Below are positions 40,474 through 48,616 of a stretch of 64,000 nt of DNA, one piece after another; positions within the stretch are counted from its first letter, which is position 1; each line of letters opens with the position of its first letter. The position numbers and the translations under genes were made by a program. The notes beneath the pieces are model-generated. The model did not search any database and was not told the DNA's origin. It saw only the letters and a list, made by a program, of their open reading frames with translations. Source of the stretch: Rhizobiaceae bacterium (GTDB lineage Bacteria; Pseudomonadota; Alphaproteobacteria; Rhizobiales; Rhizobiaceae); NCBI GenBank assembly GCA_023953905.1, contig JAMLJA010000021.1:1-64000 (forward strand), written 5' to 3'.

Positions 40474-40551
40474 ATGATCCACCTCGCCGCCAACTATTGG
40501 TACTTTAGCTTTATGAGCTCACCGGCGGTGGGAGGATTTCGCTCGATCTGA
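40474..40551 (+). CDS. aroG leader peptide (aromatic-rich, 25 residues)
   Basis: Short ORF of 25 codons beginning MIHLAAN and continuing with Y8-W9-Y10-F11-S12-F13, then M14 and a further F22. All three aromatic amino acids fall in one six-codon block, five of six codons being aromatic. It ends with TGA 25 bases before a terminator hairpin and 84 bases before aroG, whose product makes the first shared aromatic precursor. The block lies in the loop between RNA segments 1 and 2 of the attenuator, so ribosome stalling there would alter the fold. An AGGGCGAG lies upstream, but it would be outside the transcript if transcription begins at the ATG. Confidence 0.8.
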   Translation: MIHLAANYWYFSFMSSPAVGGFRSI

Positions 40552-40576
40552 AGTTTCCAGAAAGAACATCCGAACA
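40482..40576 (+). promoter_or_regulatory. Attenuator segments 1 and 2 with antiterminator pairing
   Basis: Segment 1, CCTCGCCGCC (40482-40491), can pair with segment 2, GGCGGTGGGAGG (40524-40535), forming about ten pairs with a two-base bulge; the aromatic codons are in its loop. GGCGGU of segment 2 (40524-40529) can instead pair with GCCGCC at 40577-40582, the 5' arm of the terminator, acting as antiterminator. A further GCCGCC at 40603-40608 can compete for the terminator 3' arm. Stalling on the Tyr/Trp/Phe codons would mask segment 1 and favour read-through. Confidence 0.75.
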
Positions 40577-40600
40577 GCCGCCAGACCAGGCGGCTTTTTT
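40577..40600 (+). terminator. Rho-independent terminator of the aroG attenuator
   Basis: GCCGCC (40577-40582), loop AGACCA, GGCGGC (40589-40594) and TTTTTT (40595-40600). It is the clearest intrinsic terminator in the window, and it lies upstream of, not downstream from, a gene: 35 bases before the aroG start. Confidence 0.9.
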
Positions 40601-40635
40601 GTGCCGCCGGCGACCTCCAGAAAAGGACTAAAGCC

Positions 40636-41727
40636 GTGTTGAGCACCACTGAAGATCTTCGCATCCGCGAGATTCACGAACTCACTCCACCGAACACGAT
40701 CACGCGGGAAGTTCCCCGAACGCTTACCGCGACCCATACGGTGACGACTTCCCGCAACGCTATCCGCTCGATCCTCAATCGCAGCGACGACCGGCTGCTG
40801 GTCGTGATAGGCCCGTGCTCCATCCACGATCCGGCGGCGGCTATGGATTACGCCTCCAGACTGGCCTCGCTGCGCGAGGAACTCGCCGACCGGCTGGAAA
40901 TTGTCATGCGTGTCTATTTCGAAAAGCCGCGCACGACGGTGGGCTGGAAAGGCCTGATCAACGACCCCGACCTTGACGGAAGCTTCGACATCAACAAGGG
41001 GTTGCGACTTGCACGCAATGTGCTGGCGGCCGTGAACAATCTCGGTCTGCCGGCGGGCTGTGAGTTCCTCGACATGACGACGCCCCAATATCTCGCCGAT
41101 CTCGTCTCGTGGGGGGCAATCGGGGCGCGCACCACCGAAAGCCAGGTGCATCGCGAACTGGCGTCCGGTCTGTCCTGTCCAGTTGGCTTCAAGAACGGTA
41201 CCGACGGGAACATTCGAATCGCGGCCGATGCCGTCAAGTCAGCGTCCCAGCCACACCGTTTTCTGGCCGTGACCAAGGAAGGCCGCTCCGCCATCGCCGC
41301 TACGGCTGGCAATGAGGACTGCCACATCATCCTGCGGGGCGGCAGCGCGCCGAATTACGATGCGGCAAGCGTCGATTCGGCCTGCGCCGAACTGGAGCGT
41401 TCCGGCATCTCGCCCTGCGTCATGATCGACGCCAGCCATGCCAACAGCTCCAAGAAGCCTGAAAATCAGCCTCTCGTGGTGAACGATATTGCCGGACAGG
41501 TTGCCGCGGGCGACGATCGCATCATCGGCGTAATGGTAGAGAGCAATCTTGTGGCCGGCCGACAGGATGTCGTGCCTGGAAAGCCGCTGGTCTACGGCCA
41601 GAGCATCACTGATGGCTGTATCGATTGGGATAGTTCGGTGTCAGTGCTGCGCACGCTTGCCGATGCCGTCGAAAAGCGCAGACAGGCGCGCCATCAAAAC
41701 CATGCCGAGGCGAAGGGAGCGGCCTGA
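40636..41727 (+). CDS. aroG: 3-deoxy-7-phosphoheptulonate synthase, class I
   Basis: First enzyme of the shikimate pathway; condenses phosphoenolpyruvate with erythrose 4-phosphate. A 363-residue AroF/G/H-type (type I-alpha) protein: VVIGPCSIHDPAAAMDYA with the metal cysteine, MRVYFEKPRTTVGWKGLIND, and RTTESQVHRELASGLSCPVGFKNG. CHIILRGG and MIDASHANSSKKPENQ complete the active site. The N-terminal arm (about 40 residues) carries the allosteric region of this class, so feedback by one aromatic acid is likely, but which one is not clear. Start is GTG at 40636 with AGGA upstream. Expression should be set by the attenuator just before it. Confidence 0.95.
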   Translation: MLSTTEDLRIREIHELTPPNTITREVPRTLTATHTVTTSRNAIRSILNRSDDRLLVVIGPCSIHDPAAAMDYASRLASLREELADRLEIVMRVYFEKPRTTVGWKGLINDPDLDGSFDINKGLRLARNVLAAVNNLGLPAGCEFLDMTTPQYLADLVSWGAIGARTTESQVHRELASGLSCPVGFKNGTDGNIRIAADAVKSASQPHRFLAVTKEGRSAIAATAGNEDCHIILRGGSAPNYDAASVDSACAELERSGISPCVMIDASHANSSKKPENQPLVVNDIAGQVAAGDDRIIGVMVESNLVAGRQDVVPGKPLVYGQSITDGCIDWDSSVSVLRTLADAVEKRRQARHQNHAEAKGAA

Positions 41728-41750
41728 CGGCCGCCCCTTGGGGGGAGACG

Positions 41751-44237
41751 TCAGACGTCCAGATTCGCAACCGAAAGCGCGTTCTCCTGAATGAATTCGC
41801 GGCGAGGTTCGACCTCGTCGCCCATCAATCGGGAGAACAGCGAGTCGGCATTGGTCGCATCGGTCACCCTGACCTGCAACAGAGACCGGGCATTGGGATC
41901 GAGCGTCGTTTCCCAAAGCTGTTCCGCGTTCATTTCGCCCAGGCCCTTGTAGCGCTGCAGCGTAAGCCCCTTGCGACCCGCCGCGAACACCCCGTCCAGC
42001 AGCGCTACCGGACCGGAAATCGGTGTCGATATTTCCTTGCGGCGCAATACGGGGGAGGTTTTGTAGATCTCGCCCAGTCTCGCTGAGTATCGATCAAGCG
42101 CACGGGCATCGGCGGAATTGATGAGCGCCATATCGAGTTGCGCCGTCTCCTTCACGCCGCGTACGGTGCGCTCGAACGTATAGCCACCCGGCCCCTCATT
42201 CGAGGTCGAAAGGCGCCCCTGCCAACCGCGCTCGGTTTCTTCCGAGATGGCGTCCAGACGGCGGGCGATGACTTCCACCATTTCATTGGCTCGGGAAAGA
42301 TCGGTGACGCTTTCCAGGTTCAGTGCACCCGCAATCGCCGCCTGCTCCACGATCACACGGTTGTAGCGGGAGTGGAGGCCGTTGATGAGCTGACGTACGG
42401 CGCGTGCATCATCCAGAACGGACAGAAGATCATGGCCAGCACGCACCTCGCCCGTGTCCAGCACAAGCGACGCCTCATCCAGCCCGGCATCGATCAGGAA
42501 ATTCTCGAACGCCAGCTCGTCCTTGACGTACTGAACGCTCTTGCCCCGCGAAACCTTATACAAAGGCGGCTGCGCGATGTAGAGAAACCCGCCTTCGATG
42601 ATGGCAGGCATCTGACGGAAGAAGAAGGTGAGAAGCAGCGTACGAATATGGGCGCCATCGACGTCAGCGTCCGTCATTATGATGATCTTGTGGTAGCGCA
42701 GCTTTTCGATGTTGAACCGATAGGGGCTGTTTTCGTCCGAACCGATGCCGGTCCCGAGCGCGGTGATCAGCGTCCCGATCATTTCCGATGACAGCATGCG
42801 ATCCATGCGCACGCGCTCGACATTCAGGATCTTGCCGCGCAGCGGCAGGATCGCCTGATTCTGACGCGACCGACCGCCCTTGGCCGAACCGCCGGCGGAA
42901 TCACCCTCGACGATGAATATTTCGGACTTGGCAGGGTCCTTTTCCTGACAATCGGCGAGCTTGCCCGGCAGCGTCGACACGCTCATCACATCCTTGCGGA
43001 CGGTTTCGCGGGCGCGACGCGCTGCTTCGCGCGCCGCTGCAGCCTGAATGACCTTCGCAACGACGATCTTGCCGTCCGACGGATGCTCTTCGAGCCACGA
43101 CCCAAGAGCCTCGTTGACCAGACTTTCAACGACGGGACGGACCTCGGACGAGACCAGCTTGTCCTTTGTCTGAGAGGAGAATTTTGGATCGGGAACCTTG
43201 ACCGAGAGGACCGCCGTAAGGCCCTCGCGGCAGTCGTCACCCATGAGTTCCACCTTTTCCTTCTTGGTCAGGCCGGAAGCGCCCGCATAGCCAGTGATCT
43301 GTCGCGTCAACGCGCCACGGAAACCGGCAAGATGGGTGCCCCCGTCGCGCTGCGGAATGTTGTTCGTGAAGCAGAGCACATTCTCGTGGTAGCTTTCGTT
43401 CCACCACATCGCCACCTCAACCGTAATGCCGTCGCGCTCGGCGCGAATGGCAATCGGCTTCTGGATCAACGGCTTCTTGGCACGATCGAGATATTTGACG
43501 AACTCCTCGAGCCCGCCCTCATACATCAGCTCCACCTGCTTCACGTCGGCATGACGATTGTCGGTCAGCACGATGCGGACGCCGGAATTGAGGAAGGCGA
43601 GTTCGCGTAGACGGTGCTCCAGCGTGCCATAGTCGAACTCGACCATGGTGAATGTGCCCGTCGAGGGCATGAAGCTGATTTCGCTGCCGGAACGGCCCTC
43701 ATTGGTGCCGGGCAGCTTGTTCTGTTCATAGGTACCGGTCACAGCAAGCGGCGCATCGGCATCGCCATGAGTGAAGCTCATCTCGTGAATCTTGCCGTCG
43801 CGACGAATCTTGAGCCTGAGCCATACTGAAAGCGCGTTGACCACCGAAACACCGACGCCATGCAATCCGCCGGACACCTTGTAGGAGTTCTGGTCGAATT
43901 TTCCGCCTGCGTGCAGCTGGGTCATGATGACTTCGGCAGCAGAGACACCCTCGGTGGGATGAAGATCCGTCGGAATTCCGCGACCATTGTCGATGACAGT
44001 ACAGGAACCGTCGGCATTCAGCGTGACCGAAACCAGATCGGCATGGCCCGCCAGCGCCTCGTCGATGGCGTTGTCGACCACCTCATAGACCATGTGATGG
44101 AGCCCGGAGCCGTCGTCGGTATCTCCGATATACATGCCGGGCCGCTTGCGGACGGCATCCAAGCCCTTCAAAACCTTGATGGAACCGGCGCCATATTCGG
44201 CGTTCTCGCCGTTGCCGTTGTCTAGCTCGTCAGTCAT
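41751..44237 (-). CDS. gyrB: DNA gyrase subunit B
   Basis: ATPase subunit of DNA gyrase, 828 residues. GHKL ATPase domain with EVVDNAIDEALAGHAD, DNGRGIPTDLHP and GGLHGVGVSVVNALS; transducer domain with QTKDKLVSSEVR; TOPRIM domain with EGDSAGGSAKGGRSR and DADVDGAHIRTLLL; C-terminal GyrB tail QRYKGLGEMNAEQLWETT. The C-terminal end falls 24 bases from the convergent aroG stop. It is divergent from the P450 gene across 245 bases, where its promoter should be. Confidence 0.97.
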   Translation of the reverse strand: MTDELDNGNGENAEYGAGSIKVLKGLDAVRKRPGMYIGDTDDGSGLHHMVYEVVDNAIDEALAGHADLVSVTLNADGSCTVIDNGRGIPTDLHPTEGVSAAEVIMTQLHAGGKFDQNSYKVSGGLHGVGVSVVNALSVWLRLKIRRDGKIHEMSFTHGDADAPLAVTGTYEQNKLPGTNEGRSGSEISFMPSTGTFTMVEFDYGTLEHRLRELAFLNSGVRIVLTDNRHADVKQVELMYEGGLEEFVKYLDRAKKPLIQKPIAIRAERDGITVEVAMWWNESYHENVLCFTNNIPQRDGGTHLAGFRGALTRQITGYAGASGLTKKEKVELMGDDCREGLTAVLSVKVPDPKFSSQTKDKLVSSEVRPVVESLVNEALGSWLEEHPSDGKIVVAKVIQAAAAREAARRARETVRKDVMSVSTLPGKLADCQEKDPAKSEIFIVEGDSAGGSAKGGRSRQNQAILPLRGKILNVERVRMDRMLSSEMIGTLITALGTGIGSDENSPYRFNIEKLRYHKIIIMTDADVDGAHIRTLLLTFFFRQMPAIIEGGFLYIAQPPLYKVSRGKSVQYVKDELAFENFLIDAGLDEASLVLDTGEVRAGHDLLSVLDDARAVRQLINGLHSRYNRVIVEQAAIAGALNLESVTDLSRANEMVEVIARRLDAISEETERGWQGRLSTSNEGPGGYTFERTVRGVKETAQLDMALINSADARALDRYSARLGEIYKTSPVLRRKEISTPISGPVALLDGVFAAGRKGLTLQRYKGLGEMNAEQLWETTLDPNARSLLQVRVTDATNADSLFSRLMGDEVEPRREFIQENALSVANLDV

Positions 44238-44482
44238 GCAAAACTTTCATTGAAACCGCGCCTCGGGATACGTGCAAAAATACGGCCGAATCGCGCCTAG
44301 CATCATGCCCAAGATATAGGCGTTCCGGCTCGATTTTCCAAACTTTCGAGGCCGATTTCCTTAGGAAAACCGGGGTTTTGGTAAGCATCGACACGAAAAT
44401 GTCCGCGTCATGTCCCCGTTCGGATGAAGCAGACCGAAAAGGACAGGTTGAACAGCGGCAACGGCGCGCTTAGGTGTGTGGT

Positions 44483-45856
44483 ATGGACAGGTCTCCCGCG
44501 CCCTTCGTTCCGCCAGCGCCCACACCACGAACGAAGCCTCCTTCAACGCTGGAGATGATGCGAATCGTCTACCGCAACCCGCTCGAATTGTGGGGTGAAC
44601 ACTCCTACAGGGAACCTTGGGTGAGCGTCAGCGGAATCGGTGGCGCTCTCGTCGTCGCCAACGACCCCGGATTGATCCGCCACGTGCTCGTCGACAATGC
44701 GAAAAACTACCGCATGGCGAAGGTGCGGCAGCTGATCCTGCGTCCGATCCTGCGGGACGGCCTTCTGACGGCGGAAGGAGAAACCTGGAAGCGCTCGCGC
44801 AAGGCGATGGCGCCGGTCTTCACGCCTCGTCACATCTTTGGCTTCGCGCATCCCATGCTGGCGAAGACGGAAGCTTTCGTCGAAAAATACGAAACGACGT
44901 CCGGTCCTGTGGACATTGCCCAGGACATGACGATGCTGACCTACGAAATTTTGGCCGAAACGCTGTTTTCGGGCGAGATCGCCGGCGAATCGGGAAACTT
45001 CGCAAACGAGGTGGAGCGCCTGTTCGAAACTATGGGCCGGGTCGACCCACTCGACCTTTTGCGCGCACCGGAATGGTTGCCCCGTCTGACACGGCTGCGC
45101 GGGCGCAAGACGCTTGCCTATTTCCGCAACATCGTGCGCGACACGATGAATATGCGGATCGAGAAGCTGAAACTTGCACCCGAAGAAGTGCCACAGGATT
45201 TTCTCACACTGCTGCTGAGAGCCGAAGGGCCGGATGGGCTCAGCAGGGAAGAAATCGAAGACAACATCATCACCTTCATCGGCGCTGGTCATGAGACGAC
45301 GGCGCGGGCACTTGGCTGGACGATCTATTGCCTCGCCGGGGCGCCATGGGAGCGCGACAAGGTAGAAGCGGAGATCGACGCGGTGTTGGCGCACGAAAGC
45401 GATCCAACCAAATGGCTCGACGCAATGCCCCTCACCCGGGCCGCATTCGAGGAGGCGCTCAGGCTCTATCCACCGGCCCCCTCCATCAACCGGGAGCCCA
45501 TCGAGCCTGAGTTCTACAAGGATCTCCACATTCGGAAGGGTGCAGCCGTTCTGGTCATGCCGTGGATCATTCATCGGCATCGCAAGCTATGGGATCAACC
45601 GGACGCGTTCATCCCCTCCCGCTTTCACCCCGGCAATCGAGAGAAGATCGACCGCTTCCAGTATCTGCCTTTCGGCGCTGGGCCACGCGTTTGCATCGGA
45701 ACCGCATTCGCCATGCAGGAAGCCATTATCGCGCTCGCGGTTCTCATGTCGCGCTACCGGTTCGACATCATTGAAGCGACGAAGCCGTGGCCCGTGCAAA
45801 AGCTCACCACTCAGCCCGAAGGCGGGCTGCCAATGGCCGTGTCGAAGCGCAGATAG
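44483..45856 (+). CDS. Cytochrome P450
   Basis: A 457-residue soluble haem-thiolate monooxygenase. The haem loop FGAGPRVCIG has its thiolate cysteine at C404, the oxygen-activating I-helix motif GAGHETT is at 267-273 and the K-helix EXXR is E324-A-L-R327. No membrane anchor is seen; a proline-rich N-terminus (PFVPPAPTPRTKPP) precedes the fold. No ferredoxin or reductase gene is adjacent, so redox partners must be elsewhere. Chosen ATG at 44483; a GTG nine bases earlier is possible. Substrate cannot be predicted; a fatty-acid or terpenoid-type substrate is only a guess. Confidence 0.9.
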   Translation: MDRSPAPFVPPAPTPRTKPPSTLEMMRIVYRNPLELWGEHSYREPWVSVSGIGGALVVANDPGLIRHVLVDNAKNYRMAKVRQLILRPILRDGLLTAEGETWKRSRKAMAPVFTPRHIFGFAHPMLAKTEAFVEKYETTSGPVDIAQDMTMLTYEILAETLFSGEIAGESGNFANEVERLFETMGRVDPLDLLRAPEWLPRLTRLRGRKTLAYFRNIVRDTMNMRIEKLKLAPEEVPQDFLTLLLRAEGPDGLSREEIEDNIITFIGAGHETTARALGWTIYCLAGAPWERDKVEAEIDAVLAHESDPTKWLDAMPLTRAAFEEALRLYPPAPSINREPIEPEFYKDLHIRKGAAVLVMPWIIHRHRKLWDQPDAFIPSRFHPGNREKIDRFQYLPFGAGPRVCIGTAFAMQEAIIALAVLMSRYRFDIIEATKPWPVQKLTTQPEGGLPMAVSKRR

Positions 45857-45878
45857 GCGCGCAGATCCTTGGCGCGCA

Positions 45879-46274
45879 TCATCTCTGCGCGGAAAAGACG
45901 TTTGCGACATGTACGGGCCAGCGGCGCGGCAGGACCGCCATCAGATCGAAACGCAGGGACAGGTTTGCTCGATCGCTTTGCCGTGCAAGCCAGAGATCCG
46001 CGGCACCTTCTATGCGGTGCGCCGACATGCCGCCAATTGCGTCCATGGCCTCGGCAAGTGTCGGTCGCGCCTTGACCTCGACAATAAGGACGAGATTTCC
46101 ACGCCTGGCGATCAGATCGATTTCGCCGAGCCTCGTGCGATAGCGGCGCGCTACAATGCGATATCCTTTCACCAGCAGTGCCAGCGCGGCAAACCACTCG
46201 CTGCGATGACCGTGCCGATAAGCGGAGAGACGCTTGCGTCTGTGCGCTTCGCTGTCTGTGCTCTTGGTCTCCAT
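45879..46274 (-). CDS. YraN/UPF0102 family nuclease-like protein
   Basis: A 131-residue protein of the UPF0102 family, with a restriction-endonuclease-like core (GHRSEWFAALALLVKGYRI, then GEIDLIARRGNLVLIVEVKAR). The E-x-D...E-x-K residues of the PD-(D/E)XK fold are present, but function is not established. ATG is the complement of 46272-46274 and shares one base with the rsmI stop (TGATG), so it is coupled to rsmI. gshB, which I recall often following yraN in rhizobia, is not here; the convergent P450 gene ends 22 bases away. Confidence 0.85.
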   Translation of the reverse strand: METKSTDSEAHRRKRLSAYRHGHRSEWFAALALLVKGYRIVARRYRTRLGEIDLIARRGNLVLIVEVKARPTLAEAMDAIGGMSAHRIEGAADLWLARQSDRANLSLRFDLMAVLPRRWPVHVANVFSAQR

Positions 46275-47161
46275 CACGACTTTTCGCGAAGCTCCAAGAG
46301 ACGCCGATAGAGATCGGGTTTGCGCGCGCCAGTCATGCGCGCGGCCTCTCCCGCTGCCTTGGCAGCAGGCATTTCGGAGGCAAGCGACAGCAGCAGGCGG
46401 TCAATGTCCTGTGCATCGATCGCTTGGGCGGCGGGTGGCCCAACGCAGATGACGATCTCGCCCTTGGGGGCGTCAGCCTGTGCATAATGGGCCGCCAGCG
46501 ATGAAAGCGGGTCGGCGCGAAACTCCTCAAAAGTCTTGGTCAATTCTCGGCCGATGGTCGCGGGCCGGTCACCCAGCACATCGGCCATCGCTTCGAGTGT
46601 ATCGGTCAGCCGCCGGGGAGACTCGAAGAAGATCAGCGTTGCCGGGACTGCCTTGATCTCTTCAAGCCGGGCACGACGCGCGCCATCCTTCACCGGCAAG
46701 AATCCGCAAAACATGAAGGCGTCCGAAGGCAGGCCCGACCCCGTCAGTGCTGCCAGCACAGCCGACGCGCCGGGTATCGGCACAATGCGGATGCCCGCCT
46801 CACGCGCCCGCAATACCAGCCGGAAGCCGGGATCCGACACGAGCGGCGTGCCTGCGTCCGAAACGAGCGCAACGCTCTTGCCCGCCTCAAGTGCCGCGAT
46901 CAGGCGAGGACCGGCTTCATCGGCATTGTGCTCATGATAGGCGACAGGCTTCTGCCGGATGCCGTAGCGGTCAAGGAGAACACGGGTGACGCGGGTGTCC
47001 TCGCACGCCAGCACGTCGCAGCCCGCCATCGTTTCCAGCGCGCGCAGTGTGATGTCGCCGAGATTTCCAATAGGCGTGGCGACCAGATACAGCATCGGCT
47101 CAAGAGGCCGCGCCGCAATCTGCGTGCCTCCGATCATGTAGCTCGCTGCCGGCTTTTCCAC
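46274..47161 (-). CDS. rsmI: 16S rRNA (cytidine(1402)-2'-O)-methyltransferase
   Basis: Tetrapyrrole-methylase-fold enzyme of 295 residues that 2'-O-methylates C1402 in the ribosomal decoding centre. Diagnostic stretches are LYLVATPIGNLGDITLRALE, CEDTRVTRVLLDRYGI, VALVSDAGTPLVSDPGFRLV, IPGASAVLAALTGSGLP and LIFFESPRRL. Start is GTG (complement of 47159-47161) with GGAG upstream; an ATG 24 bases in is an alternative. Divergent from the LpoA-like lipoprotein gene, echoing the rsmI/lpoA divergence in E. coli. Confidence 0.95.
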   Translation of the reverse strand: MEKPAASYMIGGTQIAARPLEPMLYLVATPIGNLGDITLRALETMAGCDVLACEDTRVTRVLLDRYGIRQKPVAYHEHNADEAGPRLIAALEAGKSVALVSDAGTPLVSDPGFRLVLRAREAGIRIVPIPGASAVLAALTGSGLPSDAFMFCGFLPVKDGARRARLEEIKAVPATLIFFESPRRLTDTLEAMADVLGDRPATIGRELTKTFEEFRADPLSSLAAHYAQADAPKGEIVICVGPPAAQAIDAQDIDRLLLSLASEMPAAKAAGEAARMTGARKPDLYRRLLELREKS

Positions 47162-47260
47162 GTCGTCTCCATACCATCGCCCGGATCAGTCCGCGCGGCC
47201 AACCATTGACACGACGAGCCGCGCCTTGCAAAGCGCGCGATCACGCAGAGAAGAGACGAC

Positions 47261-48457
47261 ATGCTCATGGCTCTCACCCGCCGCCGCTTTCTATCAGGTC
47301 TTTCGCTGTTCGCCGTCACTGCAGGCGGCTGCCAGTCGGTGCCCTCCGGATTGCCGGATCAGCCCACTGGGGTGACGCCCGTGGTCACGGAAACACTTCC
47401 CCCGGCGCAGGGCGAAATGATTGGATCGGGACCAGTTCGCGTGGCGATGCTGTTGCCGATCGGCGGCAGCGGCAACGGCGCCAAGATTGGCATCGAACTG
47501 CGCAACTCGGCCCGACTCGCGGTAGAGGATTTCGGCAGCGATACGCTCCAGATCGTCGTGAAGGACACGGCTGGCCAACCCGAACTGGCGCTTTCCATGG
47601 CAACAGAAGCGCTGGCGGAGGGCTCCTCGGCCCTGCTTGGACCCGTCTTTGCGCCCGAAGTGTCCCGGATCGCCCCTACTTTGCGCCAGTCAGGCAAGAT
47701 CGCGATCGCATTCTCCTCGGACCAGACAGTTGCCGGAAACGGCATCTATCTCAATTCCTTCCTGCCTCAGGGGATTGCCGACCGCACAGTGACCTATGCG
47801 TTTTCCCAAGGGCTAAGGACGTTCGTGGCGTTGGTTCCCAATAACGCTGCCGGTGCGGTGATGGAGCGACAATTGCAGGAGACACTGCAAACGCTTGGCG
47901 GAGAGGTTTTGCAGGTCGAACGCTATGAGCCGAATGACGGCTCGGTGCAGACCGCCGCCGCGGCCATTGCCGCCAAGGCGAATGAAGCTCAGGCAATCTT
48001 CATACCTGATGGCGGGCCAAGCCCGAATGCCATAGCCGCGGCACTGCGTTCGAACGGGGTTGATATTGCCGCCAAGAAGCTGCTGGGCACGGGTCTTTGG
48101 AACAGCTCTTCCCTCGCCGATCCCGCTCTTGCCGGGGCGTGGCTGGCCGATGTCGATCAGGCCAGGATCAACGAGTTCAAGACCCGCTACCGCCAGAAGT
48201 TTGGCGCTGAACCCTCGACCAACGCCGTGCTTGGCTATGATAGCGTGTCGCTTGCCGTCAGCATCGTGAAGGTCCACGGACCCGTAGGTTTCACGGCCGG
48301 CGTAATTGAGGCGCGGTCGGGTTTCACCGGCTATGGAGGCGTATTCCGCTTCGGATCAGACGGTTCCAACCAGCGTGCCTACACGGTTTATGAGATCGAG
48401 CCGGGCGGTCGACGCAAGATTGTCAGCCCCTCGCCAACCAGTTTCAGTGGCGCATGA
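47261..48457 (+). CDS. LpoA-like penicillin-binding-protein activator / periplasmic binding-fold lipoprotein
   Basis: A 398-residue lipoprotein. The N-terminus combines a twin-arginine stretch (LTRRRFLSGLSLFAV) with a lipobox ending AGGC at about residue 24. The mature part is a type-I periplasmic binding fold: VAMLLPIGGSGNGAKIGIEL, SALLGPVFAPEVSRI and VLGYDSVSLAVSIV. It matches the rhizobial group annotated as penicillin-binding-protein activator, and gene order opposite rsmI agrees with LpoA. Unlike E. coli LpoA, the N-terminal TPR domain is missing. An amino-acid-binding role remains possible. Confidence 0.85.
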   Translation: MLMALTRRRFLSGLSLFAVTAGGCQSVPSGLPDQPTGVTPVVTETLPPAQGEMIGSGPVRVAMLLPIGGSGNGAKIGIELRNSARLAVEDFGSDTLQIVVKDTAGQPELALSMATEALAEGSSALLGPVFAPEVSRIAPTLRQSGKIAIAFSSDQTVAGNGIYLNSFLPQGIADRTVTYAFSQGLRTFVALVPNNAAGAVMERQLQETLQTLGGEVLQVERYEPNDGSVQTAAAAIAAKANEAQAIFIPDGGPSPNAIAAALRSNGVDIAAKKLLGTGLWNSSSLADPALAGAWLADVDQARINEFKTRYRQKFGAEPSTNAVLGYDSVSLAVSIVKVHGPVGFTAGVIEARSGFTGYGGVFRFGSDGSNQRAYTVYEIEPGGRRKIVSPSPTSFSGA

Positions 48458-48616
48458 GCGGGCGTTTCAGGCGGAACAAATCGGCAGCTTCCCAGTTTTT
48501 CTCCGCACAGGGAGAATTGCTATGGGACAGCTTGAAATTCAGGACAGTTTCGCCCCCTATTTCGATTCCGAATGCGAAAAGAGCGAGGCTTCGACGCCCC
48601 CGGCCAGGCCCCTCGG

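Noticed and set aside
41719..41734. GCGGCC/GGCCGC hairpin over the aroG stop as a terminator
   Set aside because: Short, overlaps the stop codon, and has no T-run on either strand; cannot be told from chance in GC-rich DNA.
45857..45877. GCGCGC inverted repeat between P450 and yraN as a terminator
   Set aside because: Only six pairs of low-complexity sequence and no T-tract.
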